The translations under genes and the position numbers were made by a program. A stretch of DNA of 64,000 nt from assembly GCA_026018925.1 (NCBI GenBank), contig JAKSZU010000008.1, positions 10,829,626-10,893,625 of the forward strand. The letters are read 5' to 3'. This DNA comes from Tupaia tana (Eukaryota; Chordata; Mammalia; Scandentia; Tupaiidae). The stretch's first letter is position 1. Every line of letters begins with the position of its first letter. Of the stretch, positions 11,862 through 23,598 are shown piece by piece. The notes beneath the pieces are model-generated. The model was not told the origin of the DNA. It saw only the letters and a program-made list of their open reading frames with translations, and did no database searches.

Positions 11862-12140
11862 GGTTGGGCAGCAGGTGATGTAGTGGTTAAGGTACTGAAT
11901 TCCTATATGGTCAACTGTGGTTTGAGTCCCGGATTCAGTGGCTTGAAACTCATGCTGGGTACCTGTACATGTATGCCCAAAATCCTGAGAAGAGAATGGA
12001 GGAGAAAGTGTGGCTATTCCCCGTGGGGGGTGATTTGTCACTTTTTCTCTTGCTGTCTCTCTCTTGCCATGTACTTTGGCAAGTACATGGGCCCTATAGC
12101 AACCCCCCCCCCCAAAAAAAAAAAAAAAAAAAAAAAAAGA
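11862..12140 (+). mobile_element. SINE-A copy, old type
   Basis: Head GGCAGCAGGTGATGTAGTGG, B box GTTTGAGTCC, complete body, CCCTATAGCAAC, then a C-run and a long A-run. Confidence 0.85.
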
Positions 12141-12327
12141 GATAGTGGGGCAAAGAGAAAGTCCCTTTTCTTTTTGTCCTTATTCTCTTTGGACACTGTT
12201 GTGTGAGCATTTGATATCTACAAAAAAGTAAGCCCACAAACAAAATCTAACATGCTGACAATCCTGTTACCTCACTGAAATTCATGTGCTGAAACTCAGT
12301 AGTATTGTGACGATATTGAGAGGAAAT

Positions 12328-12546
12328 GTAGGCCACTAGGTGATGTGCTGATTGGAGGGAATGAATTCTACGGTCCAACTCCTGGACCTGATGTCTTGAA
12401 AAACGCACTGGCCCCAAAGTCTCTAGAGGAGAAAAGAGGAGAAGAGACTGTGGTGTGGCCATCTACTCTGGGGGCTGCTTTCTCACTTTCTCTTTTTGTC
12501 TCTCCAATGAGTGCATACACGCTATAGAAAATTTTAATAAAAGAAA
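12328..12546 (+). mobile_element. SINE-A copy inside the LTR
   Basis: Old type with a degraded head (GGTGATGTGCTGATTGGAGG). Body and pyrimidine-rich end are present and it ends CGCTATAGAAAATTTTAATA. Confidence 0.75.
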
Positions 12547-12605
12547 ATATAATACATACATGGGGTCAAAAGGTGAGACCTTTGAGAAGAGATTAAGATT
12601 CAGAT

Positions 12606-12866
12606 TATTGCGTTCAACAGATGGTGTAGCAGTTATGTTGCTGGACTCCCACATGGCTGACTGTGGTCTGAGTCCCAGACCTGGTGGCTTGAAACTCATG
12701 CCAGGTGCATGTGCATGTGTGCCCAAGATCCCAGGGGGAGAACAGAGGAGAAGGGATTGTGGAGTGGTCATACTCCTGAGGGGTGATTTCTCACTTTTCC
12801 TCTTATTGCCTCTGTCTCTCTCTATCGGTGAGTGCATGCACTCTAAGGCAAAACCCTCTTTTAAAA
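12606..12866 (+). mobile_element. SINE-A copy inside the LTR, middle type
   Basis: Head CAACAGATGGTGTAGCAGTT, B-box-like GTCTGAGTCC, all body blocks, ends TCTAAGGCAAAACCC. Confidence 0.85.
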
Positions 12867-13125
12867 AGTTCAGTTCATTAGTTAGGGGCCACCATGATTG
12901 ACTCCTGCTAGGTTTACACAGAGAGTGAATGAGACAGGGACTCATGGACACAGACACTCTGCTGCTCTCTTGCCTACACATGATGCTTCAGAACTCGGCA
13001 AGACTTCCACCAGGTGTGGCCCACAGACCTTGGACCTTCGCACTGTCAGCTGAATCAGCTGAAACTCCTCTGTCATGCAGTTCTAGGTATTTTCTGTTAT
13101 TACTATGAAATGGACTGGAACACTA

Positions 13126-14138
13126 GGTGAAAAGGTGATAAGTGTAGAGCCCAGGGGGGCACTGCTGGTGTGTCAGATCAGCCCTGGAACTTCCTGCCTT
13201 GGCATCCATAGTAAGGAAATGGTGTTTTGAGCTCTGTAGTGGGTACATGCCATCATTTCCTGAGGAATGGGTCCCTACTGATGCTAGGGCATCCCTAATA
13301 TTGGATAGGACCCAGAACAATTTCTTCTACCTATAAGTTCATGTAAAAAACCTGCTAGTTCTGAGATAGAACATAGTTACCTCTGGAAGTTAATGCCAAC
13401 TGCAGGTGTTTCATTGAGAAAGGAAAAAAAAAAAGCAAAGCAAAACAAAACAAACAAAAAAAGCATGACTTGGCTGTTGACAGATTGTTTTGTTTGTTTA
13501 CTTATTGTGTTTTTGCACAAGGTAGGGAAATTAAATTAATTTGAAAGTCCTTTTGAAAGGATGATTAGGAGATAACATTTAAACATTAAAAAGATATATG
13601 TGCACTGAAAGAGCAAAATTAAAAATAAATGAGATCTGACTTCTCTTTCAGTACATTTTTCACTTTTATTCTCTATGCCAGTTGATTTATTAAGGCTTTT
13701 TGGCTGCGAGCTTATCATATTGCAATCTTCCCCAGGAAAAAAGCAATTTGAAGGTGGTTGTGGCTGAAGGCACATTACGATGCTGGGAAATCAAACAGAA
13801 CACTGACTTCTATTTAAGATTGTCAATGTGATGAATAGAACAAAGTTGGCTTAAAGCAGATAGGACCAGATAAAGATGCTCTATTCCCAACAGGTGGAAG
13901 GCATGTAGAATGATGATTCAATAAAACGTATTTGACCATTATGTCCTAGAAATTACACATTTTGCCACTTTGGGATATAAAAAAATAAAGCAAACTGAGA
14001 CCCAAATCTTCCAAGGAAAATTCTCTTTAAATAATGTCAATTGGGATTAATTTTAAAATTGTACATATGTTTTGGCTATTTTCCTTTGGTAAGCATTTTA
14101 ATTTCTTTGCCAAAATTTTCTACTTAATTTGTTACTTG
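13126..14138. other. Unrecognised sequence
   Basis: Contains an A-rich (CAAA)-type patch near 13425-13462. No coding or RNA feature supported. Confidence 0.35.
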
Positions 14139-14154
14139 AAAAGAATATGCTTTT

Positions 14155-14427
14155 GGGACCAGCAGTTAGTGTAATGGCTATGTTGCTGGACTCCCATGTA
14201 GTCGACCGCAGTTCACATCCCGGACCCGGTGGCTTAAAACTCATGCCGGGTGCGTGTGCATGCGTGCCCAAGATCCCGAGAGGAGAATGGAGGAGAAGGG
14301 ACTGTGGCGTGGCCATCTCTCCTGGGGGGTGATTTCTTGTTTTCTGTCTCTCTGTCTCTCTCTGTCTGTCTGTCAAGGGCACACGCCCTATAGCAAAAAC
14401 CTCTCCAAAAAAGAAAAAAAAAGGAAA
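14155..14427 (+). mobile_element. Young SINE-A with 16-bp target-site duplication
   Basis: A young-type head begins GGGACCAGCAGTTAGTGTAA. The insertion is flanked by perfect copies of AAAAGAATATGCTTTT at 14139-14154 and 14428-14443, which fixes both ends and shows L1-type retrotransposition. Confidence 0.95.
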
Positions 14428-14443
14428 AAAAGAATATGCTTTT

Positions 14444-15184
14444 GTTGTTAGTGAGTTTTATTTTCTACTTTGGGATAAAATCCTAACCTTGTGTGATTAA
14501 CCTTGTACTTTGTGATATTTTCTTTAACATAGCACACATAGGCTCTGAAAACTGTTTACTCCATGTCACTTATTCATCACTTTTATGATTATCTACTACT
14601 CTGTGCTATGAGACATCAAATAATCACACAGATGGATATACTAGTATAATTACGATATTCTGTTATGAATGTTTTGAAGGAACACTAAGTGGATGGTGGT
14701 CTGGTTTTGTAGTCAGAGAAAATTCTGAATTAGGGAATTTTGAGCTAAAACATGAAAGACAAATAAGATATATCACATATACCAATAATGTTTTATCTAA
14801 TGACTTTTTACCCCTTGCTAGATTGATCATGAGCATATGTACGTGTTGTGTTCAGGTGACTTTCCTCTGGAGACAGCTGGACTGATCCCAAATAGTGAAG
14901 GAAGGACCAGCACCATCACAGAGGGGGTTAAAGATAATTAGCTAAGGTACTGCAGGGAGAGAGCATCCCCATGTATGGCCCAGAAACACTGAAAAGAAGC
15001 TCAGATGGCAGATCCTGGACAGGAAGATAAATACTCTTTTTTGTAGCTTGTATGTCCAAGAAAATAAAAATTACATTATTAATCTTGCATGGGTATATTC
15101 CATTTCCTATACGTCCTATGTTATTAAATAATTGAGTAACTTGTAGAGTCTATAAGTGAGAACAGTTTGAGCTGTGATCAAAGA
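14444..15184. other. Unrecognised sequence
   Basis: AT-rich. No gene or repeat recognised. Confidence 0.35.
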
Positions 15185-15194
15185 AACATCACAG

Positions 15195-15480
15195 TGGGAC
15201 CAGCAGTTAGCGTAATGGCTATGTTGCTGGATTCCCACGTAGTTGACCACGGTTCGAGTCCTGGACCCGGTGGCTTAAAACTCACACTGGGCTCATGTGC
15301 GTGCGTGCCCAAGATCCCAAGAGGAGACTGGAGGAGAAGGGATTGCAACGTGGCCATCCCCCCTGGGGGGGGGGGTGATTTCTCGTTTTCTGTCTCTCTG
15401 TTTCTCTCTGTCTTTCTGGCAAGCACATGTACCCTATAGCAAAAACATCTCCAGGGGAAAAAAAAAAGAAAAAAAAAAAG
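15195..15480 (+). mobile_element. Young SINE-A with target-site duplication
   Basis: The head keeps an intact A box (TAGCGTAATGG) and B box (GGTTCGAGTCC). AACATCACAG occurs at 15185-15194 and 15482-15491 as the target duplication. The body carries a G9 run. Confidence 0.92.
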
Positions 15481-15841
15481 TAACATCACAGAAAAGCCTT
15501 ACAGATGTGCCAGGGCATATTTACCTGCTTCATAGCACACCTGATCTACAGAGGGAAGCAGCAGCATTATGAGGAAGGGTGGGATGGAGACTAAACTCTA
15601 ACATTATCAGATACCATATTTATGAAATTTCAGAGCTCTTCATGTATGATTGGAGAATTTGTGAAAACACATATAAATAGTAAGCATGTTCAATTTTAGG
15701 TATGAACCCTACCCTACAGACTTATCAGAAATGAGTCCAGGTTTAAAATACTAATCTTCACAATCTCTAAATTCATTTACTTAACCATTTCCCTCTCTCC
15801 TCTCTTTCCCTTATTTCTCTTTCTTTAAACAAATAAATAAA

Positions 15842-16122
15842 GGTTTTTTTTTTTTTTTTTAACCTTTTTTTTGTTGTTGTTGAGAGATTTTTGCTATAGG
15901 GCGATTGCACTCGCCAGAAACAAAAAGTGAGAAACCACCACCACCACCCCCAGGAGGGACAGCTGGGCTACAATTCTTTCTCCTCCATCTTCCTCTTGGG
16001 ATTTTGGACATGCAAGCCACACGCACTCAGCCTGAATTTAAGCTTCTGGGTCCAGGACTCGAACTGCTGTCAAGTACATAGTAGTTTAGGGATGTAACCA
16101 TTACACCATATGCTGGTTCCAA
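15842..16122 (-). mobile_element. SINE-A copy, middle type
   Basis: Long T-run at the left, TTTTTGCTATAGGGCGATTG, complete body, ending TTACACCATATGCTGGTTCC. Confidence 0.88.
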
Positions 16123-16618
16123 AGTTTTATTACATTTTTAGTGTGTATGAAATTGGAGGATGGATATGGAACACCTACTTCCTTCAAAGCTTTCACTTAC
16201 TAATGAGAGAAAAACAGGTAAGTATATGCACAACCATATTTGCAATAGACCAGTAAACATGTTAGTTGAAGTACAAGGAGTTTCATGAATCCACAGAAGA
16301 GGGACCTTGCTTAAGGAAGTGAAAAAACATGGATGAACATGGTAATTACATGGTTTACATCTGTTTGCTGAGTAGTGCTCCTTACTTGGTATCTATCTTA
16401 ACATTTGAGGGGACAATAAGGATGATTGAGGACAAATTTCTGACAGACTCCATTCACTGGGGGGTTAAACATGTCTTCTTTGTACTGGGTTACCTGTTTC
16501 CAGGCAGGAAACAGAATAAAGGGCATGGGAAAGACAAGAGATCTAAGTCGCACAGCTCATGGGCACAGAGCAACATCTCCTGTGATGGAACACACACAGA
16601 GTGAAAAACACGCATACC
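16123..16618. other. Unrecognised sequence
   Basis: A 91-codon ORF at 16329-16604 has no recognisable domain. It reads towards the SINE and is unlikely to be real. Confidence 0.35.
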
Positions 16619-16912
16619 GGGACCAGCAGTTAGCGTAATGGCTATGTCACTGGACTCCCACGTAGTCGACCGCGGTTCGAGTCCCGGACCCAGTGGCTTA
16701 AACTCACTCCGGGCGCGTGTGCGTGCGTGCCCAAGATCCTGAGAGGAGAACGGAGGAGAAGGGATTGCGGCGTGGCCATCCTCCCTGGGGGGTGATTTCT
16801 CGCTTTCTATCTCTCTGTCTCTCTCTGTCTGTCTGGCGAGTGCACGTGCCCTATAGCAAAAACCTCTCCAAAAAAAAAAAAAGAAAAAGAAAATAAAAAT
16901 TAAAAAAAAAAA
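16619..16912 (+). mobile_element. Young SINE-A, near consensus
   Basis: A box TAGCGTAATGG at 16631-16641 and B box GGTTCGAGTCC at 16674-16684 both fit the Pol III consensus. The body is complete. The flanks AACACGCATACC and CCACACATACC are a probable imperfect target duplication. Confidence 0.93.
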
Positions 16913-17029
16913 ACCACACATACCTGGTGTCATTGAAGAGACCATGAAGAGGAACAAACTGCCAAGGGATAAGAACTCCTGGTGTGAAACCATTGCTTAA
17001 ACACAGTTTTCAAAGTTTTGCTTTAAACT

Positions 17030-17700
17030 CTTTACTGTGGGCAATCTAAAATGTGCAAAACTAGAAAGAATAGTACACATCAGAAATAGTACACATCTGT
17101 AACTGTTTCTCTATTTTCTCTGAGTTAGTTTTTTTCTCAAAAGCACAACATAATTTTATGTATGCCTATTATCTCACCTGTGTATTAATAATGATTTATA
17201 TATATTATCAAATTCCCAGTCAGTGCTCACAATGTCACATACATATATTTTTTTGCAGTTTGTTTGTTTGAATCAGGCTATCAGAAGAGGCTCGCCAACT
17301 GCATTTGGTTGATATGTAGCTTAAATCCCTTTTTATCTGTAGTGTCCATGTCCTGACCGTTTTGGTCCCTGCAATTTATTTATTGAAGAAACTAGGTTGT
17401 CTTGTAACGTGTATCACATTCTGGATTTCGATGATTAGCATGGTGGACATACAATCACACCACTGTACAATTAGCATTTTCTTCTACATTGTGATTAGAT
17501 CTAGGTGTCTAATCAGATTCAAGCTCATTTATTTAGTGTTAATATTTTCGAAGTGGTGGTGTGTACTTTTAGGAGGAGGCACACAGCATATTCTTTAGTA
17601 ATACTAAGATTGATCAAGGAGTTCCTAGCTTCACAGCCACATCCACCCACTGTGAGCTTTCCCATAAATTTTCATCCTGTGGTTTCAGTAACCATCAATC
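17030..17700. mobile_element. Ancient dispersed repeat, family uncertain
   Basis: Contains GCATTTGGTTGATATGTAGC, then GCAATTTATTTATTGAAGAA, then GATTAGATCTAGGTGTCTAA. I recall this order from an old mammalian dispersed repeat but cannot name the family with confidence. Non-coding. Confidence 0.4.
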
Positions 17701-17944
17701 ACCATTGTCCAATTCCATTGTTTCATTAGGGACAAAAAATGCCAATATTCAAATTCAAAGTAGGTAGTAAGTCCCAGCAAGGTGTGACCAGATGGCTGAA
17801 TTCAGAGTTCAGAGTGTGGTCAGTGAACAACAGTATGGCCTGGAAAACTGATTTATTTTTCCTTTTCAAATGCTATGTCTATTGCTTTCATTTAAATAAA
17901 AATCAACTTGTCTTCCTTATTTGTAATGATTTTGTTGCAGCATA

Positions 17945-18083
17945 AAGTTACAGTCCATATATACATATTTAAATTCCATCATTGTACATCTCTATAATGC
18001 ATTGTGTGGTGTTTCAACATATGCATGTGATAAAAGACACTTAAATCAAGGGTATTACCATATACATCATTTTCAATAGAGAA
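17945..18083 (-). mobile_element. Probable old L1 3' fragment flanking the fold-back element
   Basis: AT-rich sequence with CATTGTACATCTCTATAATG, resembling reversed old L1 3' sequence. It continues after 18344 as CCCCTCACACCCCTCCACC and similar. It is the target into which the 18084-18338 element inserted. Confidence 0.4.
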
Positions 18084-18338
18084 TGTGGGAGGCTGCACAC
18101 CAGGGAGTCTGCCGAGGTTTTTTAGAGAGCAAACAATTGCCATGATTGGTTGTAAGCGGTGGGTTATGATTGGTTGTTTTTGGACCAATCATGAGGTGCC
18201 GGATATGCAAATCTGAGGGATTCTAGTGGCCAATCAGAGCAAGGTTTCGAAGGTCAGGTTTTTTGAAGGGAACCAATCATGGCAATTGTTTGCTCTCTGA
18301 GAAACCTCCGCAGACTCACTGGTGCATAGCCTCCCACA
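18084..18338. mobile_element. Fold-back element: 68-bp inverted arms, 6-bp target duplication, CCAAT-box cluster
   Basis: A 255-bp unit starting TGTGGGAGGCT and ending AGCCTCCCACA. The left arm (18084-18151) and right arm (18271-18338) are inverted repeats differing at about 7 of 68 positions. AGAGAA is repeated exactly at 18078-18083 and 18339-18344. Five CCAAT or ATTGG pentamers lie inside, plus an octamer-like ATGCAAAT. A second hairpin, ATGATTGGTT with ACCAATCAT, sits in the centre. No ORF. It could be a MITE. The TG...CA ends and 6-bp duplication also allow an LTR-derived palindrome. Confidence 0.8.
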
Positions 18339-18344
18339 AGAGAA

Positions 18345-18703
18345 GTTTACATTATTATGGCTTTTGTTAAGTGTTTCTTAACATTTTGCCCCTCACACCC
18401 CTCCACCATCCACTCCCCTCCCTTGGAGACTCTGATGTTTACATTTATATTCTCTACTATCATTCTTCAGATCTAAAATTACTGCCATAGAGTGAAGATA
18501 TTCAGTATATGTGGAGATTCCACAAATCCTGCAAATAGAATTACCATGTGGCCCAGTAACCTCACTCCTTGGTATTTATCCAAAGGATAGGAAAATACTC
18601 AGAGAGATACCTGCACCTCCGTGTTTATTGCAGCATTATTCACAATTGCTAAAACAAGGAACAAAGCTAAGTCCAAGAGCTGGTGACTGGATTGAAAAAC
18701 TGT

Positions 18704-18746
<43 letters not shown>

Positions 18747-18860
18747 TACGGAATGCTACTCAGCCATAAGGAGCATTAGGACTCTATCGCTGAGTCGAAA
18801 TGGATCACCACGGAAGACCTAACACTAAACGGAGTAAGCCAGGCTCTGAAGGATAGTCTA
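18345..18860 (+). mobile_element. Old LINE-1 3' fragment
   Basis: From about 18510 the order GCAAATAGAATTACCATGTG, TTTATTGCAGCATTATTCAC, GAATGCTACTCAGCCATAAG follows the 3' part of old L1 elements. The segment before 18500 is less clear. Confidence 0.75.
18707..18743. repeat. (TA)n microsatellite
   Basis: About 18 perfect AT units inside the old L1 fragment. Confidence 0.95.
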
Positions 18861-19424
18861 TTCATCTTATCTTAAAGAATTCTTGAATTATAATGAAGGG
18901 GGAAAAGAAATATTGTAAAAGCAATTTTCTTAGAATTTTCTTTCTACTTTGAATGTGATAACTTTAAAATAAGTGGAGTTACATGCACAAGAAAAGCATG
19001 CATTTCAATACCTTTCAAAATTCACATGTTTTCTGAGTAGCATGTTAGATAACATTTGAAACAAAAATCAATATCTGAAATTTTGTCAGTAAGTTCTCAT
19101 TTGTACACTTAAAACAATATAAAGATGTGTAGTAAAATATGTGTCATAATTTAAAGTTTTGATTTTTCTTTACTTAGAACAACAACATTAAATAGCAAAT
19201 AAAAACCACCATGGCAAGTTGAGAGAAAAGCTATGGAAGAAAATAAAACACTTTAATACATTTGATGGAATTTTTATTTTTTTATTGCTTTTGGAATAAG
19301 AGAACTACAATTTTGTTTTATACTGGACCCTGCAAGTCATGTAGCCAGTCCTGTCTATAAGACACTATCTAATTTTTTTAATGTATTTTTTTAATTTAAA
19401 GAAAAACAGTTTTTGTGTGTTTTT
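18861..19424. other. AT-rich unrecognised sequence
   Basis: No gene, RNA or named repeat seen. Confidence 0.35.
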
Positions 19425-19735
19425 TTTCCCTGAAATTTTTTTTAATTAATTGATTTACATTCATTCCCTAAGCACCGTCACAGCATACAAAATATGATTT
19501 TCCATCCAGAATATACTGCATAGTGGCTTAATCATGCATGTTATTGTCAATAACTTTCCATTTCTGGTTTATATATATATATATATATATATACCTATTT
19601 CTGACCCTTTGCCCTTTCCCACTCTCTTCTCACATTATCTGATTTTACGACACTTTTCTTCCTCAGTGTCATACTTGACAGATTTTCTCTTTTCCCCCGA
19701 TTATTTTGACTTTTTTTGCAGTGCTAGAAGGCTGA
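19425..19735 (-). mobile_element. LINE-1/HAL1-type 3' UTR, 5'-truncated
   Basis: Reverse complement reads a purine-rich GAGAAGAGAGTGGGAAAGGG, an internal (TA)n, AACATGCATGATTAAGCC, GGATGGAAAATCATATTTTG and TATGCTGTGACGG, then an A-rich tail. The same blocks occur in order in the 3' UTR of the intact element at 45100-45300, so this is a member of the same or a close family. Confidence 0.8.
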
Positions 19736-19834
19736 CTTAGTGAGCGACTTCTTCCACATGTAGTTACTGCAATGGACTAATCAGTACACAGGTGCGCCTA
19801 CCTTTCCCACCCCAACTTGCACATGAAATCCTCT

Positions 19835-19918
19835 CCCTCCCTGTCTCTCTGACTCTTTCTGGTGAGCATATGTGCCCTTTGGCTTATAAATGAAATAAAA
19901 CAAAACAGAAAAAAAGGA
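19835..19918 (+). mobile_element. SINE-A 3' end fragment
   Basis: Only the pyrimidine-rich stretch, GGTGAGCATATGTGCCCTTT and an A-rich tail remain. Confidence 0.6.
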
Positions 19919-19919
19919 A

Positions 19920-20205
19920 TTGGGCATTTGGGAAGTAATTAGGTCATGAAGGTGGAGCCTCATGAATGCAATTTGTGCTATTATGAAAAGACTCCAGAGA
20001 GGTCTCTTTCTCTTTCTGCCACCTGAGAACGTAAGACAGCAGACTATAACCCTGAAGGGGGCTCTCACTGGAACTTGGCCATCTCGCCACCTGAAACTTG
20101 GACTTCCAGTTTTCAGAACTGTGAGAAATAAACATGCTGTTGTTTATAAACCACCCAGTCTATGGCCTTAGTTACAGCAGCCCAAACGGACAGAGATGGT
20201 CAATT
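19920..20205 (+). mobile_element. MaLR-like LTR fragment (MLT1/MST group)
   Basis: Ordered blocks GGTCATGAAGGTGGAGCCTC, AACTGTGAGAAATAAACATG, AAACCACCCAGTCTATGGC and CAGCCCAAACGGACAGAGA are characteristic of this LTR group. The start of the LTR is lost. Confidence 0.8.
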
Positions 20206-20418
20206 AAAGGGTACTCCCATAGTTGAAAACCCGAGCTGTTTCAAGCTCTCTGCTCATGTACAGATACACAAGGGCTGTGGTCTGCTCAGGATGTTTAATT
20301 GGGCGGAATAACCTCAAATTAATACACCCTTTGTCTCATTTTATATTTGAAATATTACATTCAAATAAGAACACAAATCCAGGTTTTCAGTTACAGGCAT
20401 GGAAAAAGTGCAAGCAAG

Positions 20419-20698
20419 GAACCAGCAAGTAACGTGGTAGTTAAGGCATTGGACTCGCACATGGTCAACTGAGGTTTGAGTCCCAGACCAGGTAGCTTGA
20501 GAATCACCCAGGGCATGTTTAAATATGTGCCCAAAATCCCAGGAGGAGAATAGAGGAGAAGGGATTGTGGCATGGCCATTCCCCTTGGGGGGTGATTTCT
20601 TACTTTCCCTCTCACTGTCTCTGACTGTCTCTCTCTGGTGAGTACACACATCGTATGCCAAAAATAAAACAAAAAGCAAACCAAACAAACAAACAAAA
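20419..20698 (+). mobile_element. SINE-A copy, old type, full length
   Basis: Begins GGAACCAGCAAGTAACGTGG. B box GTTTGAGTCC, complete body and an (AAAC)n tail. Confidence 0.9.
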
Positions 20699-21084
20699 AT
20701 ATTGAGCAATTCTTAGGCTAGTTGATATATTATACAAATAAAAAAGACAAAAAGCCCCTCATACAAGTAAAGCGGTCATTTTTGGCAATGTTCCACTGGG
20801 GTGGTGGAGATTGTTGGCAAGATTAGAATTCTCATTGATCAATTATGCTTAAGTACTTCTTGGAGAGTAAAGGATTAAAAAAAAGTCTCTGATTTGCTAT
20901 AAATAACAATATAGGAATTTCACTTTTCCTTTCCTACCTCTATCTTTTCTTAGAAGTAAAAGTAATATAAAAAAATTTAGATTGAATTAAGTTGTTTTTA
21001 TTTATTTTAAAAGATTGAGTGACCAGGAATCCTCTCTCCAATGTGAGCTGCTTTCCTTTACTGAGAAGAAAAAGGATCATTCAT
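20699..21084. other. AT-rich unrecognised sequence
   Basis: Nothing recognised. Confidence 0.35.
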
Positions 21085-21215
21085 GCAACTTTTCAAAACA
21101 TACATAGAAAGATGGAATTAAAGTATGAGTTTATTTTAATGCAAAAAGTTTTTGAAATCTGTGTATAGTTTTTCCATAATGTACATTTTGCATGAACATT
21201 TTTAAGGGACCCCCG
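21085..21215. mobile_element. MITE remnant, second copy
   Basis: Shares ATTAAAGTATGAGTTTATT and the following blocks with the element at 2921-3038, in the same order and orientation. Its inverted ends are more decayed. Confidence 0.55.
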
Positions 21216-21954
21216 TAGATGATGCTCATCAAATATCTGAGATCATAACTTGCAAATGTAGATACAATTTGATGATTTGTTACTATTTTATTATCTTTTA
21301 AATATTATTTTAATTCATTAATTTTTAAACAAATACTAAGTTTTTAATGCTATCTGGAGAAAAACACATATGACTTGGTCACTACTTTGTGGGAGTTCTA
21401 TTGATCAATTTGGAAAGAGTAAATATCCACCAACTGAGTTTATTAACAGGTTTTATACAATAAACAGGGCAATGACACATGAAATGATTATGTGCCACAT
21501 GGGGCTTAGACTCTAGGGTCTGGAGTGGGGGGACACCTGTGGACTAAAGTTGTTTAGGAACATTCATGAAGGAGATACAGTAGGAGCAACCGGGAAGAGG
21601 AGGTAACAAGTGAATGTGTGAAGAAGAGAATGAAGGATATTTCTAGGCTATGCGCACGGTATGAGATGGGCTGGGTGGGCAGGACTCCATTCATGTCTGC
21701 TCCCTGTATGTAGTGTGTTGGCTAGTCTTGCTGGCCTGCCCTCTTTGACTGTGTTGTGACCTCTCCTTCCGTGTCACTGCCTAATAGGAAGCACTATTAG
21801 CTCTGCCTTGGACCTTCTCTAACTGTCTTCTTCTACCTTTCTATCCATTCTTCCCAGCAGCTCAACTGATCTTGAAATGTAAATATTTAGAATTTGTCAT
21901 GCCCCTGCTTATAACCTATGAAGAGCTTCTTTTTTCAGCTTAAGGAGTCAATTT
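21216..21954. other. Unrecognised sequence
   Basis: No gene or repeat that I can support. Confidence 0.35.
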
Positions 21955-22351
21955 GTTTTAGTGATTTTAGGTTCACAGTAAAATGGAAAGAAACATGTAC
22001 AGATTCCCCATATACCTCCTGTTCTCACAGATGCAAAGCCTTCCCTCTTATTAATATCCCTGTCAGATTGACTATTCGTTACTAATTACTCAAAATCCAT
22101 AGTTTACATTAGGCTTCAGGCTTGGTGTTGTATGTTCCATGGATTCGGACAACTGTGTGACACGTAGCCACCATTGTAGTACCATGAAGAGTAGTTTCAT
22201 CACAATATAAATCCTCTGTGCTCCACTCATTCAATCCTTCTTGGTATACAACCCTTGGCAACCACTGATTTTTTTTTTTATTGTCTCCATAGTTTGCCTT
22301 ATCAGAATGTCATAGAGTTGGAATAATACACTACATAGCCTTTTTCAGTTT

Positions 22352-22600
22352 GTTTTATGGAGATTTTTGCTATAGGGCACGTGCGCTTGTGGGAAAGATA
22401 GAGAGAAACAGAGAGACAGAAAGCGAGAAATCACCCCCCAGGGGGATGGCCACGCTGCAATCTCTTCTCCTCCATTCTCCTCTCGGGATCTTGGGCACGC
22501 ATGCACACGCGCCTCGTGTGAGTTTAAACCACCAGGTTCGGGACTCGAACCATGGTCAACTATGTGGGAGTCCAAAAACATAACCATCTGCTGGTCCTGC
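22352..22600 (-). mobile_element. SINE-A copy, middle type
   Basis: GATTTTTGCTATAGGGCACG at the left, complete body, ends CATCTGCTGGTCCTGC. A short deletion removes part of the head. Confidence 0.88.
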
Positions 22601-22624
22601 AGCCTTTTAAATGGAGTTTTTAGG

Positions 22625-22895
22625 ATTGGTTCCATAGTTTGGTAGTTAAGGCAGCTGGCTCCTACATGGCTGATTTATGGTTTGAGTCCTGGACCTGGTA
22701 GTTTGAAAAACACTACAGGTGTGTGTTTGTGTGCATTTGTGTGTGTGTGTGTGTGTGTTTGTGTGTGTGTCCAAAATCTTAAAAGGAGGAAGAAATGAAA
22801 GAGAAGGTATTGCAGCATGACCACTCCCTATGAAAGTACTTTCTCTTTTCTCTTTCTCTCTGTTGAGCTCACACATCTTTCAGAAAAAAAAAAGA
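22625..22895 (+). mobile_element. SINE-A copy, old type, with (TG)n expansion
   Basis: Head GGTTCCATAGTTTGGTAGTT. The GTGTGCGTGC block after the CATGCC position has expanded to a TG microsatellite at about 22718-22770. Ends in an A-run. Confidence 0.8.
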
Positions 22896-23351
22896 GTTTT
22901 TAAATTTAGTAATATTCATTTGATTTTCTGTCATGCTTTTTCATAGCATTGTAGCTCATTTCCTCTCAGCTTTGAATAATATTCCATTGTGTGGATGTGC
23001 CACAGTTTATCCATTCACCTCCTGAAAGACATCATGACTGTGCTCTCAAGTTTTGTGATTATAAATAAAGCTGTTACAAACATCCATGTGCAGGTTTCTG
23101 GATGGACATAAGTTTTCAGTTCCTTTGGATAAATACCAAGGACCCCAGTTGGTAGACTGTATAGTAAGACTGTTTAGTTTTGTCAGAAACTGCTCGACTA
23201 TTTTCCAAAGTTGCTGCACCATTTTTCAGTCCCAACAGTAATGAATGGAAGTTTCTATTGCTCCATGTCCTTACCAGCATTTACTGTTGTCAGTGTTCTG
23301 GATTTTAGCCATTGTAATAGTTGTATAGTGTTGTATTTCATTGTTTTTTGT

Positions 23352-23598
23352 TTTAAGGTTTTTGCTATAGGGCCTGTGTACTTGCTGGAAAAACAGAGAG
23401 AAACAGAGAGACAGTGAGAAATCACCCTCCAGGAGGGATGGTCTCACTGCAATCCCTTCACCTCCATTCTCCTGCTGGGATTTTGATCATGCAGCACACA
23501 CACCCAGAGTGAGTTTTAAGTCACTGGGTTCAGGACTTGAACCATGGTTGTCCATATGGGAGTCCAGCACCTTAATTACCATGCTACCTGCTGATTCC
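23352..23598 (-). mobile_element. SINE-A copy, middle type
   Basis: GGTTTTTGCTATAGGGCCTG at the left, full body, ends ATGCTACCTGCTGATTCC. Confidence 0.88.

Larger units (their letters stand above)
12255..13125 (+). mobile_element. MaLR-like LTR broken into three parts by two SINEs
   Basis: Pieces at 12255-12327, 12547-12605 and 12867-13125 read in order like an ERVL-MaLR (MLT1/MST group) LTR. They hold ATTCATGTGCTGAAACTC, then AGGTGAGACCTTTGAGAAG, then a late block with AGACCTTGGACCTTCGC and TATGAAATGGACTGGAACAC. Old and non-coding. Confidence 0.65.

Noticed and set aside
12463-12981. 172-codon minus-strand ORF
   Set aside because: Reads antisense through two SINE copies and an LTR fragment.
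16619-16695. tRNA gene
   Set aside because: A and B boxes are good, but the region does not give a proper cloverleaf acceptor pairing and it is the head of a dispersed SINE.
16490-16993. 167-codon minus-strand ORF
   Set aside because: Most of it is the translation of a young SINE-A in reverse. Similar peptides appear at 29680-30207, 53432-53884 and 28558-28833 for the same reason.
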